A DNA stretch of 64,000 bases from Sulfolobus sp. A20. GTDB taxonomy: Archaea; Thermoproteota; Thermoprotei_A; Sulfolobales; Sulfolobaceae. Under the pieces are notes generated by a model. That model was not told the origin of the DNA. It saw nothing but the letters and a program-made list of their open reading frames with translations, and ran no database searches. The stretch's first letter is position 1. The number at the start of each line of letters is the position of its first letter. Both the position numbers and the translations under genes were made by a program. The stretch lies in contig NZ_CP017006.1 of the NCBI RefSeq assembly GCF_001719125.1, forward strand, positions 558,001 to 622,000, read 5' to 3'. Shown one piece after another: positions 34,161-42,312 of this stretch.

Positions 34161-34745
34161 TCAGTTTAATGCACTATAAACTACATAGAACCTTTGGATA
34201 ACGGTAACTAAAGTAAGAACTAAGAATAGGTAGAACATGTATAATGACGCTATTTCTCCTAATATCAAGTAAATCAGTAGAATTAATAATACAAAAATTA
34301 TTCTCTCCCCTCTCTCTATAATCCCTCTTCCTTCCATCTTTAATCCTAAGGATTCAGCCTTAGCTCTAATATACGATATAACTAAAGATAGCCCTACACC
34401 AAAAGCTATTAAATATGATGGAAAACCTATGAAGATAAATCCAGTTATATAAAGTATGTCTTCAATCCTATCTAGAGTTGAATCTAAAAAGCTCCCGAAT
34501 TTTGAAACCTTATTAGATAGTCTAGCTACTTCTCCATCAATCGCATCCATCAGCGATGAGATGATTAAAAATATTATTGCAATTCCTACATTAAGTTTCA
34601 TCATAGTAAAAAAATAGATAAATGAAAATATTAATCCTAAAACTGTTATAAGATTAGGACTGAGATTAATTCTGAGAAAAGCCCTAGCAATAGGTGTTAA
34701 CACTCTTTTTGTTTGCTTCCTAATTTGATTCAGCATCTTTATCAC
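34161..34745 (-). CDS. CDP-alcohol phosphatidyltransferase family protein
   Basis: A 194-residue membrane enzyme with about six helices. The family motif D-x2-D-G-x2-A-R-x8-G-x3-D-x3-D is intact in [19 protein letters not shown] followed by SFLDSTLD. Archaeal members join CDP-archaeol to inositol phosphate, serine or glycerol phosphate; the Sulfolobus type is most likely archaetidylinositol phosphate synthase, but the substrate is not decided by what I see. Confidence 0.88.
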   Translation of the reverse strand: MIKMLNQIRKQTKRVLTPIARAFLRINLSPNLITVLGLIFSFIYFFTMMKLNVGIAIIFLIISSLMDAIDGEVARLSNKVSKFGSFLDSTLDRIEDILYITGFIFIGFPSYLIAFGVGLSLVISYIRAKAESLGLKMEGRGIIERGERIIFVLLILLIYLILGEIASLYMFYLFLVLTLVTVIQRFYVVYSALN

Positions 34746-34781
34746 ATACTATTTTAAACTCTATTAGGTAGTAATAGGGGG

Positions 34782-35093
34782 ATGACAGCTAAAAAATTGA
34801 TTCTGGTAACCTCAGATTCACATCCACTACATAAGGTTTTTGTCGAAATACTAGAAGAACTTTCTAAAGAATTAAATATAGAAAAGGAGGTTAAAGTGGA
34901 GGACTATGGATTTCTAGCAGATTATGGCGAAAAGGATGAATTCGATATGCCATTTCTGCCTCAACTCTTCGCTATGTCTAATGATGGCAAGATATTCCCC
35001 ATATTGACAAGAATTCCATTAGACTCTTCCTTAAAGCCTGATAAAGAAAAAGGGAAAGAAGAGGCCATTAAAAAAATTAAAAATATCGGATAA
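34782..35093 (+). CDS. Uncharacterised small protein, thioredoxin-like start
   Basis: A 103-residue protein I cannot assign. The start KKLILVTSDSHPLHKVFVEI suggests a thioredoxin-like strand and helix but no CxxC is present. VEDYGFLADYGEKDEFDMPF and a following FAMSNDGKIFPIL look like the second half of such a fold. It precedes the lysine methyltransferase gene by 27 bp and may be cotranscribed. Confidence 0.7.
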   Translation: MTAKKLILVTSDSHPLHKVFVEILEELSKELNIEKEVKVEDYGFLADYGEKDEFDMPFLPQLFAMSNDGKIFPILTRIPLDSSLKPDKEKGKEEAIKKIKNIG

Positions 35094-35120
35094 GTAACAT
35101 TAATTTATAGAGTGGTCAAC

Positions 35121-35606
35121 ATGAGTTATGTTCCTCATGTACCTTATGTTCCAACTCCAGAGAAAGTCGTTAAAAGAATGTTAGAAATAGCAAAGGCTAA
35201 TCAAGACGATGTAGTGTATGACTTAGGTTGTGGAGATGGAAGGATTATAATAACAGCCGTGAAGGACTTTAATGTAAAGAAAGCGATATGCATAGAGATC
35301 AATGATGAGAGACTAAGGGATACCTATTCAAATATAGAAAAAAGCGGAGTAGTAGGAAGGGCTAATGCGGTAAAAGGGAACTTCTTTGAGGCTAACTTAT
35401 CTGAGGCTACTGTCGTCACTATGTTTTTACTAACTAATGTGAATGAAATGCTTAAACCTAAGCTCGAGAGTGAGCTAAAGCCTGGGACTAGAATAGTCTC
35501 ACATGAATTTGAGATAAGAGGTTGGGTTCCAAAAGAGGTAATAAAGGTTGAAGACGGGAATATGAATCATACAGTTTACCTTTACGTAATCGGTGAACAT
35601 AAATGA
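35121..35606 (+). CDS. Protein lysine methyltransferase, aKMT-like
   Basis: A 161-residue AdoMet methyltransferase. Motif I is VVYDLGCGDGRIIITAVKDF (about residues 28-47), the acidic motif II is ICIEINDERL, and the post-motif TMFLLTNVNEMLKPKLESEL is retained. The N-terminus MSYVPHVPYVPTPEKVVKRM matches my memory of the broad-specificity Sulfolobus lysine methyltransferase aKMT4, which modifies chromatin proteins such as Cren7. I prefer the ATG at 35121 to the in-frame GTG at 35112. It overlaps the next gene by 4 bp. Confidence 0.85.
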   Translation: MSYVPHVPYVPTPEKVVKRMLEIAKANQDDVVYDLGCGDGRIIITAVKDFNVKKAICIEINDERLRDTYSNIEKSGVVGRANAVKGNFFEANLSEATVVTMFLLTNVNEMLKPKLESELKPGTRIVSHEFEIRGWVPKEVIKVEDGNMNHTVYLYVIGEHK

Positions 35607-36046
35607 AAATTCTAGTCGTCAAAAGTGAGAATGGTAAAGTTACTTCTGAAAAAATAATGGAAGGAGAGATCGGTAAAGTTATCCGTGAAGTAGCCAAAAG
35701 TGCATTGGATGAATGGAATGAATTAACCTCAGATTTTATCATAATGCATGATTCACAAGAGGTAAGAGTTCCCCTTCCGTTAAAGCCAGATGTATACGAA
35801 GTATTGAAAAACTTCTTGGTTGGTAAGGATAAGAGAGAGGCAATTGCTAAAATACCCGTCTATATAATAAGCTATGAAAACGAATGGAAGGAGAGTGACT
35901 TCCAAGATAAGAAAGTGTATGTAATATCGTATTATATTAATGATGATATGAAAAAGGAGGTTATTTCTGACGCGACGCAGATGACTAGCGAACAACCGAA
36001 AGAAAAAGAAGAAGATTTAGAAGATATAGAAGAAGAGGAAGAATAA
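35603..36046 (+). CDS. Uncharacterised protein with acidic C-terminal tail
   Basis: A 147-residue protein of unknown function. The body is alpha/beta (KILVVKSENGKVTSEKIMEG, then AKIPVYIISYENEWKESDF) and the last 25 residues are almost all Glu/Asp (PKEKEEDLEDIEEEEE). Such tails occur on DNA mimics and protein-binding factors. It overlaps the methyltransferase by 4 bp and converges on polB1 across a 34-bp gap. Confidence 0.72.
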   Translation: MKILVVKSENGKVTSEKIMEGEIGKVIREVAKSALDEWNELTSDFIIMHDSQEVRVPLPLKPDVYEVLKNFLVGKDKREAIAKIPVYIISYENEWKESDFQDKKVYVISYYINDDMKKEVISDATQMTSEQPKEKEEDLEDIEEEEE

Positions 36047-36080
36047 GAAGTTTTTAAAACATTTAATCTTTATCATATTT

Positions 36081-38720
36081 TTAATTCTTTGTAGTAGAGA
36101 AGAAGGAATCTATAGAGATAGTTGAGGCTATCTCATCCCATGAGACTCCAAATGCCTTAAGTAATTGCTCAAATGTACTTCTTAAAGCTTCTAAATATTT
36201 CTCCACATCTATTTCACTTACCTTAGCTAACTGCACTGGCTTAACGCCATCTTTGGATCTAACTTTAACAAAAGATATTATATCCCTGGGCAATACATTT
36301 ACTCCATACGGCCTTAACTGGAGAGCAGCTTTAACATGCTGAGGTGTATTCTTAGTGTAAGAATCTAACGGTTTAGATAACATTATTCTAAACGCTAGTT
36401 CATCAAGATTATACTCCTTATTTTTCAACTTCTCATAAGATTCCTTTATCTTCTTTACAATCTCTCCCTTAATCTTCTTAATATCATCTGGAGAGTTTAT
36501 ATTAACCATCAAGTCTTTAACTTCATTAAACACTTTCTTTAGAAACTCCGGAGTGTTTCTCTTCTTCACCAACATACCTTTTATTTCCACCTTTCCGTCA
36601 GTATATACGCCAAAATAATTCTTCTTAAGTCCAGAAAACGCTACAAACCTATAACTCTTATCTATCTCTAGGTCAAGATTAAAATTGGACTTAACCCACT
36701 TTATAATTCCCTCAAGCCTCTCGGTAGAAGGATTTAAGAGAAATAACGAATCAGTATCTCCATACAATACTGTGAGACCTTCCTCCCTCGCCTTCTTAAC
36801 TGTGCTCGTTATTACATATCTACCCAATGCTGTAACACTCTCAGCTACTGCAGGAGCATAGAGCGGGAAAGTTTCAGCTCCAAATACACCGTATGTAGCA
36901 TTTATGAACACTTTCATAGCCCTTTGTACTACATCGTATAATATCCTTTGCTCTTCTCCTACGCTTTGACTCTTTGATTTCTTCTTATATACCTTTACTC
37001 TGAAGTCCCTCAATAAACCAGTTATGACTGCAGTTATTCCCGGTCTGTCCATACATACCGTGTGTAGCACTTCACCCGTCTCATCTTTTACTTCAACCGT
37101 TTTATTACATTGATTTAAATCGACAGTTTCATAACTTAAATTCCACGTCCTAATTATTGAAGGATACAGTGAGGCGAAGTCCAATACAGTTATGTAAAAG
37201 AATATCCCAGCTGGTGGATCAATAACGACAGCTCCCTTATACCCTTTACCCTTTATTAATGCCGATGTCTTGACGCTAGATGTTCTAGCTAAAATGTTTT
37301 CCTTTAAAGGTATTAACCAATTTCTCTTCCTATGCTCCCAATAGTATAGATTCTTTACCCACGTGGATATTTCACTTCTTGTTAGCTCCTCAATGCCTAG
37401 CCTGGATATCCTAGAGAATAGCACAATTAGCTTCATAGTTAACTCATTTCCAAAGGTGGTCAGTTGTAACGTTATGTCAGCGTCTCTGAAGTTATACTCT
37501 ATTAATTTCTGTATATCCAAAAACGATATCAGAGTATCTACCTTAACCTTTGATACTCCTAAAAGAGCCTTAGCTACGGAATCTAAGTTATATTCAGCGT
37601 ATTTTCCCTCAAAGGCATAATTCCTAACAGCCTTATTAAAGAAAAACTTGTATAAATCTATATGAAGCCCAATTAGATACTTAGCTTCATCTCCATGAAC
37701 ATCAAAAGGCAACTCATCTGGATAAAAGCCTAGTTTTAGGGCTCTATAATAAATATAAGGTATATCGAAATCATCACCATTAAAAGTTATTATCATTGGA
37801 TAATTGCTAAGTATCTCGAAAAATCTAACAAGTAGATCGTACTCAGAATCAAATCTCTCCACTGACAATCCATCGTTGTTAGTATTACCTTCTTGTACAT
37901 CACTTCTATTTAGAGCTAAGACCTTCTTCAATCCGTCATTTCCAGCTAATGCAATACTAATTATTGGAAATTCTGCTTTTTCGGGATCTGGAACTCTACC
38001 TTTTATTGGAGTATATACTTCGATATCAACAGCAACTCTCTTAATCTTTGGTACTTTAGTCTCAAATATTGGAAGCCAATCTATAGCCATCTGCTTAGTT
38101 AAATCATCAGAATCGGAGAATGCCCTTTTAATATCCTCTACATCTTTTTCATCAAGTTTTAGCCCAGCTGACATAAGTTTACCTTGTTTTACAATATAAG
38201 GCATTCCAGGAATTAATTCCATATCGTAAATATAATTATTATGATACTTTATATGAGCTTCATAAGCTTGAGGAACAGCATTTCTCAATCTTCTAACCGC
38301 TAAGGGATCTTTAACTACTATTTTCGTCATCCTTATATTTTCCCATGTATAAGGATCAATTTTCGTAACGGTTTCTATGTGATCAAAAGAAGGATCTCTA
38401 ATAATCTTAGGAATCTTACTGATCTTATCTGGCTCTAGGTCAACTAAGAAATAGGATTTATGTCCAGTGTTATCGTAGAGTACGTAAATTTTTTGAGTGT
38501 TCTCATCATATAATTTGCAGACTGCTTTACCCTTCTTACCATCATAATCAACTTGTAATAAGTAATATAACTTACCCTCCTCTGCTGGAGGAAGCCACTC
38601 CCTTCTTGTAACTCGCCTCCTTTCTTCTTCCTTAGTTTCTTGGACTTCCTGCTTATTTTCCTCAGTATTTTTAGCAGGCTTGCTAGAAGGAATATCAAAT
38701 AATGTAAGTTGTTTAGCCAT
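36081..38720 (-). CDS. polB1: DNA polymerase B1 (replicative family B)
   Basis: The main replicative polymerase of Sulfolobales, 879 residues. Exonuclease motifs: [10 protein letters not shown] (Exo I), [14 protein letters not shown] (Exo II), [12 protein letters not shown] (Exo III). Polymerase motifs: [18 protein letters not shown] (A), [18 protein letters not shown] (B), [11 protein letters not shown] (C), and KKRNTPEF. The N-terminus QLTLFDIP and C-terminus SIDSFF both resemble PCNA-interacting peptides. It shares a promoter region with the divergent tRNA-Arg gene. Confidence 0.97.
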   Translation of the reverse strand: MAKQLTLFDIPSSKPAKNTEENKQEVQETKEEERRRVTRREWLPPAEEGKLYYLLQVDYDGKKGKAVCKLYDENTQKIYVLYDNTGHKSYFLVDLEPDKISKIPKIIRDPSFDHIETVTKIDPYTWENIRMTKIVVKDPLAVRRLRNAVPQAYEAHIKYHNNYIYDMELIPGMPYIVKQGKLMSAGLKLDEKDVEDIKRAFSDSDDLTKQMAIDWLPIFETKVPKIKRVAVDIEVYTPIKGRVPDPEKAEFPIISIALAGNDGLKKVLALNRSDVQEGNTNNDGLSVERFDSEYDLLVRFFEILSNYPMIITFNGDDFDIPYIYYRALKLGFYPDELPFDVHGDEAKYLIGLHIDLYKFFFNKAVRNYAFEGKYAEYNLDSVAKALLGVSKVKVDTLISFLDIQKLIEYNFRDADITLQLTTFGNELTMKLIVLFSRISRLGIEELTRSEISTWVKNLYYWEHRKRNWLIPLKENILARTSSVKTSALIKGKGYKGAVVIDPPAGIFFYITVLDFASLYPSIIRTWNLSYETVDLNQCNKTVEVKDETGEVLHTVCMDRPGITAVITGLLRDFRVKVYKKKSKSQSVGEEQRILYDVVQRAMKVFINATYGVFGAETFPLYAPAVAESVTALGRYVITSTVKKAREEGLTVLYGDTDSLFLLNPSTERLEGIIKWVKSNFNLDLEIDKSYRFVAFSGLKKNYFGVYTDGKVEIKGMLVKKRNTPEFLKKVFNEVKDLMVNINSPDDIKKIKGEIVKKIKESYEKLKNKEYNLDELAFRIMLSKPLDSYTKNTPQHVKAALQLRPYGVNVLPRDIISFVKVRSKDGVKPVQLAKVSEIDVEKYLEALRSTFEQLLKAFGVSWDEIASTISIDSFFSTTKN

Positions 38721-38736
38721 ACTTAAACAAATATAA

Positions 38737-38758
38737 CTTTATAGGAAATACGATATAA
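38737..38758. promoter_or_regulatory. Promoter region of polB1 and tRNA-Arg
   Basis: CTTTATAGG (38738-38746) can act as TATA box in both directions: on the minus strand it is about 22-26 bp from the polB1 ATG and on the plus strand about 27-30 bp from the first base of the tRNA. GATATAAG (38752-38759) is a second plus-strand candidate. Confidence 0.4.
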
Positions 38759-38772
38759 GTTTTAGTGGTAAA

Positions 38773-38847
38773 GGACCCGTAGCTCAGCTAGGATAGAGCG
38801 CTGGCCTGCGGAGCCAGAGGTCCCGGGTTCAAGTCCCGGCGGGTCCG
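38773..38847 (+). tRNA. tRNA-Arg (anticodon GCG)
   Basis: A 75-nt intron-free cloverleaf. Acceptor GGACCCG pairs with CGGGTCC, the D arm is GCTC/GAGC, the anticodon stem CTGGC/GCCAG encloses loop CTGCGGA with anticodon GCG, and the T arm CCGGG-TTCAAGT-CCCGG is perfect. Discriminator G, no encoded CCA. The 3' part from 38805 is the attachment site of the integrated element, and the repeat restores the whole gene at the left end. Confidence 0.96.
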
Positions 38848-38848
38848 C
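38805..38848. repeat. Attachment site attL (44 bp, inside tRNA-Arg)
   Basis: The sequence from the anticodon loop to one base past the tRNA end is repeated exactly at 43081-43124. Flanking bases differ (38804 G against 43080 T; 38849 T against 43125 G), which fixes the length at 44 bp. On the minus strand it also encodes [15 protein letters not shown] of the integrase. Confidence 0.95.
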
Positions 38849-39040
38849 TGTGGGGGTATCCCCCACACCCCCACTTCCATTTTTCAATTTCATATACGTT
38901 TCAACTACGTCAACTAAAGGACCTACGTAAGTTTCCTTTATCTCACCGTTTATCGTTTCCAATTTATAGACGTAATACCGCCCTTTAATAGGGCGTATAA
39001 TATAGTCGCCATATTTATAACGCGTCTTCTCTTTCGTCAT
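38805..39040 (-). CDS. SSV-type integrase, N-terminal fragment int(N)
   Basis: The first part of a split tyrosine recombinase. From ATG 39038-39040 it reads [20 protein letters not shown], then [20 protein letters not shown] and ends in the att-encoded [14 protein letters not shown], closely matching my memory of the SSV1 integrase N-terminus. Beyond the att the frame runs antisense through the tRNA to 38762, with no meaning. The N-terminal piece holds the oligomerisation region; catalytic residues are on the other fragment. Its promoter lies between inverted repeats at 39060-39091. Confidence 0.92.
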
Positions 39041-39059
39041 TTTTACGCACTGTATTATG

Positions 39060-39091
39060 GTTACCAATTCGCGTTTATAAGCATTGGTAAC
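39060..39091. promoter_or_regulatory. Integrase promoter flanked by a 9-bp inverted repeat
   Basis: GTTACCAAT (39060-39068) and ATTGGTAAC (39083-39091) are perfect inverted copies with a 14-bp spacer that contains TTATAAAC when read toward int(N). The TATA-like box is about 34 bp before the int ATG. An operator that brackets the TATA box is a natural repressor site. A third copy of ATTGGTAAC is at 43035-43043. Confidence 0.65.
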
Positions 39092-39157
39092 TCGTAAAAA
39101 GTTACGGGGTCTCGCGTGAGTTTGAAAGGTAGCGGTAAAAGTTCCTCATTTGGAAAA

Positions 39158-41236
39158 TTAACCCCGAGTTGGGCTAAACTCTGAGTATAGCTCTGCAAAC
39201 CTATCTAACTCCTCACCCTTTATCCTCAGCCTATGTATCATACGCGATAGTACTGGCGGTCTGACTTGTACGCTCTCAACGCCTCTATCAGCCTTTCCGT
39301 CGCTTTTTCGCATTCTTCCTTTGTCATCTGACACGGCATTTTTCTTATCGCCTCTTCCGTCAGACCCTCGAAAAAAGTCTTTATCTGCGATAACTTCGCC
39401 GTCTTGCGTCTTCACTTTGATTAAATCGCCCTCTACCTTAACGTCGGGCTTGATTACGCCCTCTACGTATTCGAGTATTTCCTTCCCTAAGTCAGTCAAC
39501 CCCCATCTGAAAGCGTTGTCTGGTTTTTCGCTATAGACTAACCCTTTACGCTCTAAGTTCTTCAACACGCTAATCACATATTGTTTATGCACTTTTGCTA
39601 TAGCCACTATGTCGTCAGTCTTAGGCTCACCGCTGACCCTAGCCTGAGCGTCTCTCACATACTGCAGAAACTCTATGTCCCTCTCGCTCAGCCCTAACGC
39701 GTCGAACAGTACCTCTTTGCGGAACTTAGCCATTACATCGTTGAAGTCGCTTATGTCGGCGACGCTCTTGAGCTTTAACCCCGCATGTATCCTCACGAGT
39801 ACCATTAGTCGCGATATCGCCCTAACTACTACACCAAAGTCCTTGGCATGCCCCAACACTTGATTGCCGAAGGCGGTTATCTCGTTTATTACATCTTGGC
39901 TCAGCTTAACGTCTTTGGGCATTTTGCTTATGAAACACGCGATTACCGCCTTGACCTCAAACGGGTATTCTAACTCGCCCCTATTCGCCATCTTTTCAAC
40001 GACCTTGCCTAGGTCTATCCCGCGTGAGTTGATGTAGACTTTGAAGAGCCTATTCTCTATCTGTGCCTTTACCGCGTCGGTAATGTCTACTACCGACGTC
40101 GTGATAAACACCGGTCTGTGCTTAATCGTTATGGTACGTGCTGTGAGTTTGCCGTCTTCGTTCTTCTCTACTGTGCCCGTTACTATCCTATCTTCGCTCA
40201 TGTATTCGCGTGCATAGTTTATGTTCTGCCCATCGATCTGTTCAAAAAATACAATCGGTTTGTTGAGGTCTGTGCTATAGCCTAAGAAGTTTGTAGTGAC
40301 CCTAGTGAATACCGCAACCATGTCATCGGGGAACTGGTAGAGTATACTCTTCACGATTGTAGACTTACCCGCACCAGACCCGCCTATCAGCATTAGGGAT
40401 AGTCTCGATGTCCCGTACGACGGGTCAAGGAAGGCTGAGAAAGCTGAGTAAGCGACTAACTCCCTCGGCTTTTCATAACCATGCACAAACTTGTCGGAGT
40501 TCCGCAACATAAAGCCGATTATGTTCCTCTCAGCCTCTCTGTACAGATCTGGGTAGTGCGTCATGACGTATTCACAGACCGGCGTCTCTTTTGTGAGAGA
40601 CTTCTTGATACCCTCTATCGCGTCTAATAACGCGTGCTTTGGCGGGTGATAGTCGGTGAGCTTAGCGACCTCTGAAATAACCTCTTCACATTTATCGCCG
40701 ACGCATTTAAACTCTTTATCTTTATATCTAAATATGATATTTAGTGAGGGTACCTCGACCACTTTACCGCCTTCTAAGCGTTTCGTATAGCCAACGACCT
40801 CATAGCAGACGTCGACCACTTTACCGTCTTTGACTTCTACACACTTTACGTGCCCTTCCGAAATTGAATTTATTTCTTTCGTTTGCGGTTTAATTTTTTC
40901 ATTTTTGTCGACAACTGACTGAGCGTTTTTCTGTTCATTGTTTGCAAAGGGTTCCGCTATTTCCGCTATTTCCGCCATTTTTTGCATTTGAGTGAGATAA
41001 TCGGCGGATTTGGCGGATTTAGCGGAACCCTTTGCAAACGATGTTTGAATTTTTCCCGCGTCTGTGATGCTATTTTCAGCTTTTTCTTTCGCGTCTGTTG
41101 TACTTTTTTGAATTTTGTTATCGTCCGTACCGAGTTTTCCTGCCGTATTGTAACTCGACTGAGCGTTTTCTTTAACGACTACCCACTTCCCGTTACGCCT
41201 TACTACTTTCACCGCTCTCAAACCCCACTTGTACAA
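39158..41236 (-). CDS. P-loop ATPase with C-terminal winged helix, putative replication protein
   Basis: A 692-residue protein, the largest of the element. Residues 1-150 are low-complexity (NAQSSYNTAGK, SAKSAKSADY, MAEIAEIAEPF). The ATPase core has Walker A MLIGGSGAGKSTIV (about 286-299), Walker B-like PIVFFEQID (about 331), a sensor-like RPVFITTSVVD (about 374) and a possible arginine finger QIENRLFK. Residues about 520-600 (DIVAIAKVHKQYVISVLKNL, then ERKGLVYSEKPDN) form a winged helix. An AAA+/SF3-like initiator helicase is likely. No primase domain is seen. Start: TTG 41236; a later GTG at 41212 is possible. Confidence 0.75.
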   Translation of the reverse strand: MYKWGLRAVKVVRRNGKWVVVKENAQSSYNTAGKLGTDDNKIQKSTTDAKEKAENSITDAGKIQTSFAKGSAKSAKSADYLTQMQKMAEIAEIAEPFANNEQKNAQSVVDKNEKIKPQTKEINSISEGHVKCVEVKDGKVVDVCYEVVGYTKRLEGGKVVEVPSLNIIFRYKDKEFKCVGDKCEEVISEVAKLTDYHPPKHALLDAIEGIKKSLTKETPVCEYVMTHYPDLYREAERNIIGFMLRNSDKFVHGYEKPRELVAYSAFSAFLDPSYGTSRLSLMLIGGSGAGKSTIVKSILYQFPDDMVAVFTRVTTNFLGYSTDLNKPIVFFEQIDGQNINYAREYMSEDRIVTGTVEKNEDGKLTARTITIKHRPVFITTSVVDITDAVKAQIENRLFKVYINSRGIDLGKVVEKMANRGELEYPFEVKAVIACFISKMPKDVKLSQDVINEITAFGNQVLGHAKDFGVVVRAISRLMVLVRIHAGLKLKSVADISDFNDVMAKFRKEVLFDALGLSERDIEFLQYVRDAQARVSGEPKTDDIVAIAKVHKQYVISVLKNLERKGLVYSEKPDNAFRWGLTDLGKEILEYVEGVIKPDVKVEGDLIKVKTQDGEVIADKDFFRGSDGRGDKKNAVSDDKGRMRKSDGKADRGVESVQVRPPVLSRMIHRLRIKGEELDRFAELYSEFSPTRG
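40941..41038. repeat. 36-bp imperfect inverted repeat inside the ATPase gene
   Basis: Left arm 40941-40976 and right arm 41003-41038 match at 31 of 36 positions; the outer 19 bp are perfect (TTTGCAAAGGGTTCCGCTA). The spacer is 26 bp. The arms also hold short tandem units (TATTTCCGC repeated). In the protein this covers about residues 67-98, giving FAKGSAKSAKSAD on one side and MAEIAEIAEPFAN on the other. A cruciform or strong RNA hairpin is expected. Confidence 0.9.
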
Positions 41237-41537
41237 AATCGCTATCGCTAAAGCCCCATAACACGACCACGCCTTTCTTAACCCACTCCGCGTTTTCCTT
41301 TAGGTTGAGGTACACGTTATAACCGCGTAACTCCTCAGCCTTATACGACTTCTTCTCTTTAGCGTCGTAAAAGCGACCATAAAGCGGTAATATCTTCACG
41401 CCATAGGAGTACTTACCCTTTTTAGGCTCAGCGAGTACGACGAAGATAGAGCGTTTTGTGGCGTAGACGTATTTCGCGTTACCCTTATTAACCCCGTCGC
41501 GTTTAGAGTTATTTGATATAACGACCTTCGTCTTGTC
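41195..41537 (-). CDS. Small element ORF with no canonical start near its ribosome site
   Basis: The minus-strand frame is open from 41537 to a stop near 41195 (up to 113 codons). It reads KYVYATKRSIFVVLAEPKKG and later KILPLYGRFYDAKEKKSYKA, then EELRGYNVYLNLKENAEWVK. The first canonical start is GTG 41399, leaving 68 residues. A strong GGGGG (41541-41545) lies further upstream, 4 nt before the open frame, with only ACG or GTC codons at usable spacing. The 3' end overlaps the ATPase start by about 40 bp. The length and regular strands suggest a small beta-rich protein. Function unknown. Confidence 0.55.
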
Positions 41538-41550
41538 TCACCCCCTTTTT

Positions 41551-41844
41551 TCACTCTATCTCTTCTAGCAAAACATCAACCCTTTCTACGCCCTTCAGTC
41601 TGTCACTATACTTTGCCGGTACCGTTATCGCTAGCTTACCACTAACATAGATTACTTCAACGCCGTGTACCCTTAACTCGCCGTCTGGGAGTAGTAGGGT
41701 CGCGTCTAGCGTCTTGCCTATTAGTTGCTTAGCTATACGCCACGGTATCGAGACGCCGTAGTACTCCTTCCCTTTGTGCTTACCATATAAAAAAACCTTA
41801 GAATTAACTTTTATGACTTGTTTTTGTTCACTTATTGTGGGCAT
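41551..41844 (-). CDS. AbrB-like small DNA-binding protein candidate
   Basis: A 97-residue protein. Two stretches resemble the swapped-hairpin pattern: EYYGVSIPWRIAKQLIGKTL (about residues 27-46) and LAITVPAKYSDRLKGVERVD (about 71-90), the V-[ST]-[IV]-P-x-[KR] theme of AbrB/SpoVT proteins. It could be the element's copy-number or integrase regulator. A TATA-like TTTTTTTAAAAC (about 41849-41860, on this strand) and a palindrome GTTCCGGAAC (41862-41871) lie just upstream. Confidence 0.6.
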   Translation of the reverse strand: MPTISEQKQVIKVNSKVFLYGKHKGKEYYGVSIPWRIAKQLIGKTLDATLLLPDGELRVHGVEVIYVSGKLAITVPAKYSDRLKGVERVDVLLEEIE

Positions 41845-42312
41845 TACAAGTTTTAAAAAAAGTTCCGGAACATTTAATAAGCATTAAGTCATAAAAAAAC
41901 ACGTTTCCATATACGGAACATTTATAAACATTAGGGACATAAAACACGTTTCCGTATACGGGGTATCTCTCTGTATGCTAAGTGAAATTTACCGGGGTTC
42001 ACGCAGTATTCACGCCGTAAAAGTTTCACATACGGGGGGTATACTGAAAAACTATAGCTTTCATGTAAATCCATGACCTAAAAATTCCGTATACGGGGGT
42101 TGTCTATAACAGAGTGTAAATGGGTATCAAGTGTTTTAGTGGGCTTTACGTTTTCTGAAAGCGTAAAATGTCTTGATACGGGGGTTATACTGAAAAACTA
42201 TAGCTTTCACGTGAATTCACGACATAAAAATTCAGCATACGGGGGTTATCTATCGCATACTGAAGAGCTATAGCTCTCAAGTAACGCCGTAAAATTATGT
42301 CATACGGGGTCT
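41845..42312. repeat. Iteron-like region, seven degenerate repeats; candidate origin
   Basis: About 455 bp without a gene, running just into the int(C) end. Seven copies share a taaaa block, about 10 bp, then ATACGGGG: 41890-41919, 41938-41965, 42014-42041, 42075-42101, 42161-42187, 42221-42248 and 42286-42312, spaced 48, 76, 61, 86, 60 and 65 bp. Between copies are inverted repeats such as GAGCTATAGCTC (about 42265-42276) and TTTACG...CGTAAA (about 42145-42167). The longest units (42031-42101 and 42177-42248) are near-copies of each other. This suits initiator binding at a replication origin. Confidence 0.7.

Noticed and set aside
38762-38804. Extension of int(N) antisense through the tRNA-Arg
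   Set aside because: This is read-through of the att-encoded frame into tRNA complement; it carries no integrase similarity beyond 38805.
39158-41236. pRN1-type RepA (primase-polymerase plus helicase)
   Set aside because: No primase-polymerase domain and the ATPase is in another arrangement with a C-terminal winged helix; the name would mislead.
41880-42312. CRISPR array in the repeat-rich region
   Set aside because: The repeats are degenerate, irregularly spaced (48 to 86 bp) and the spacers are themselves similar to each other, unlike CRISPR spacers. No cas gene is nearby.
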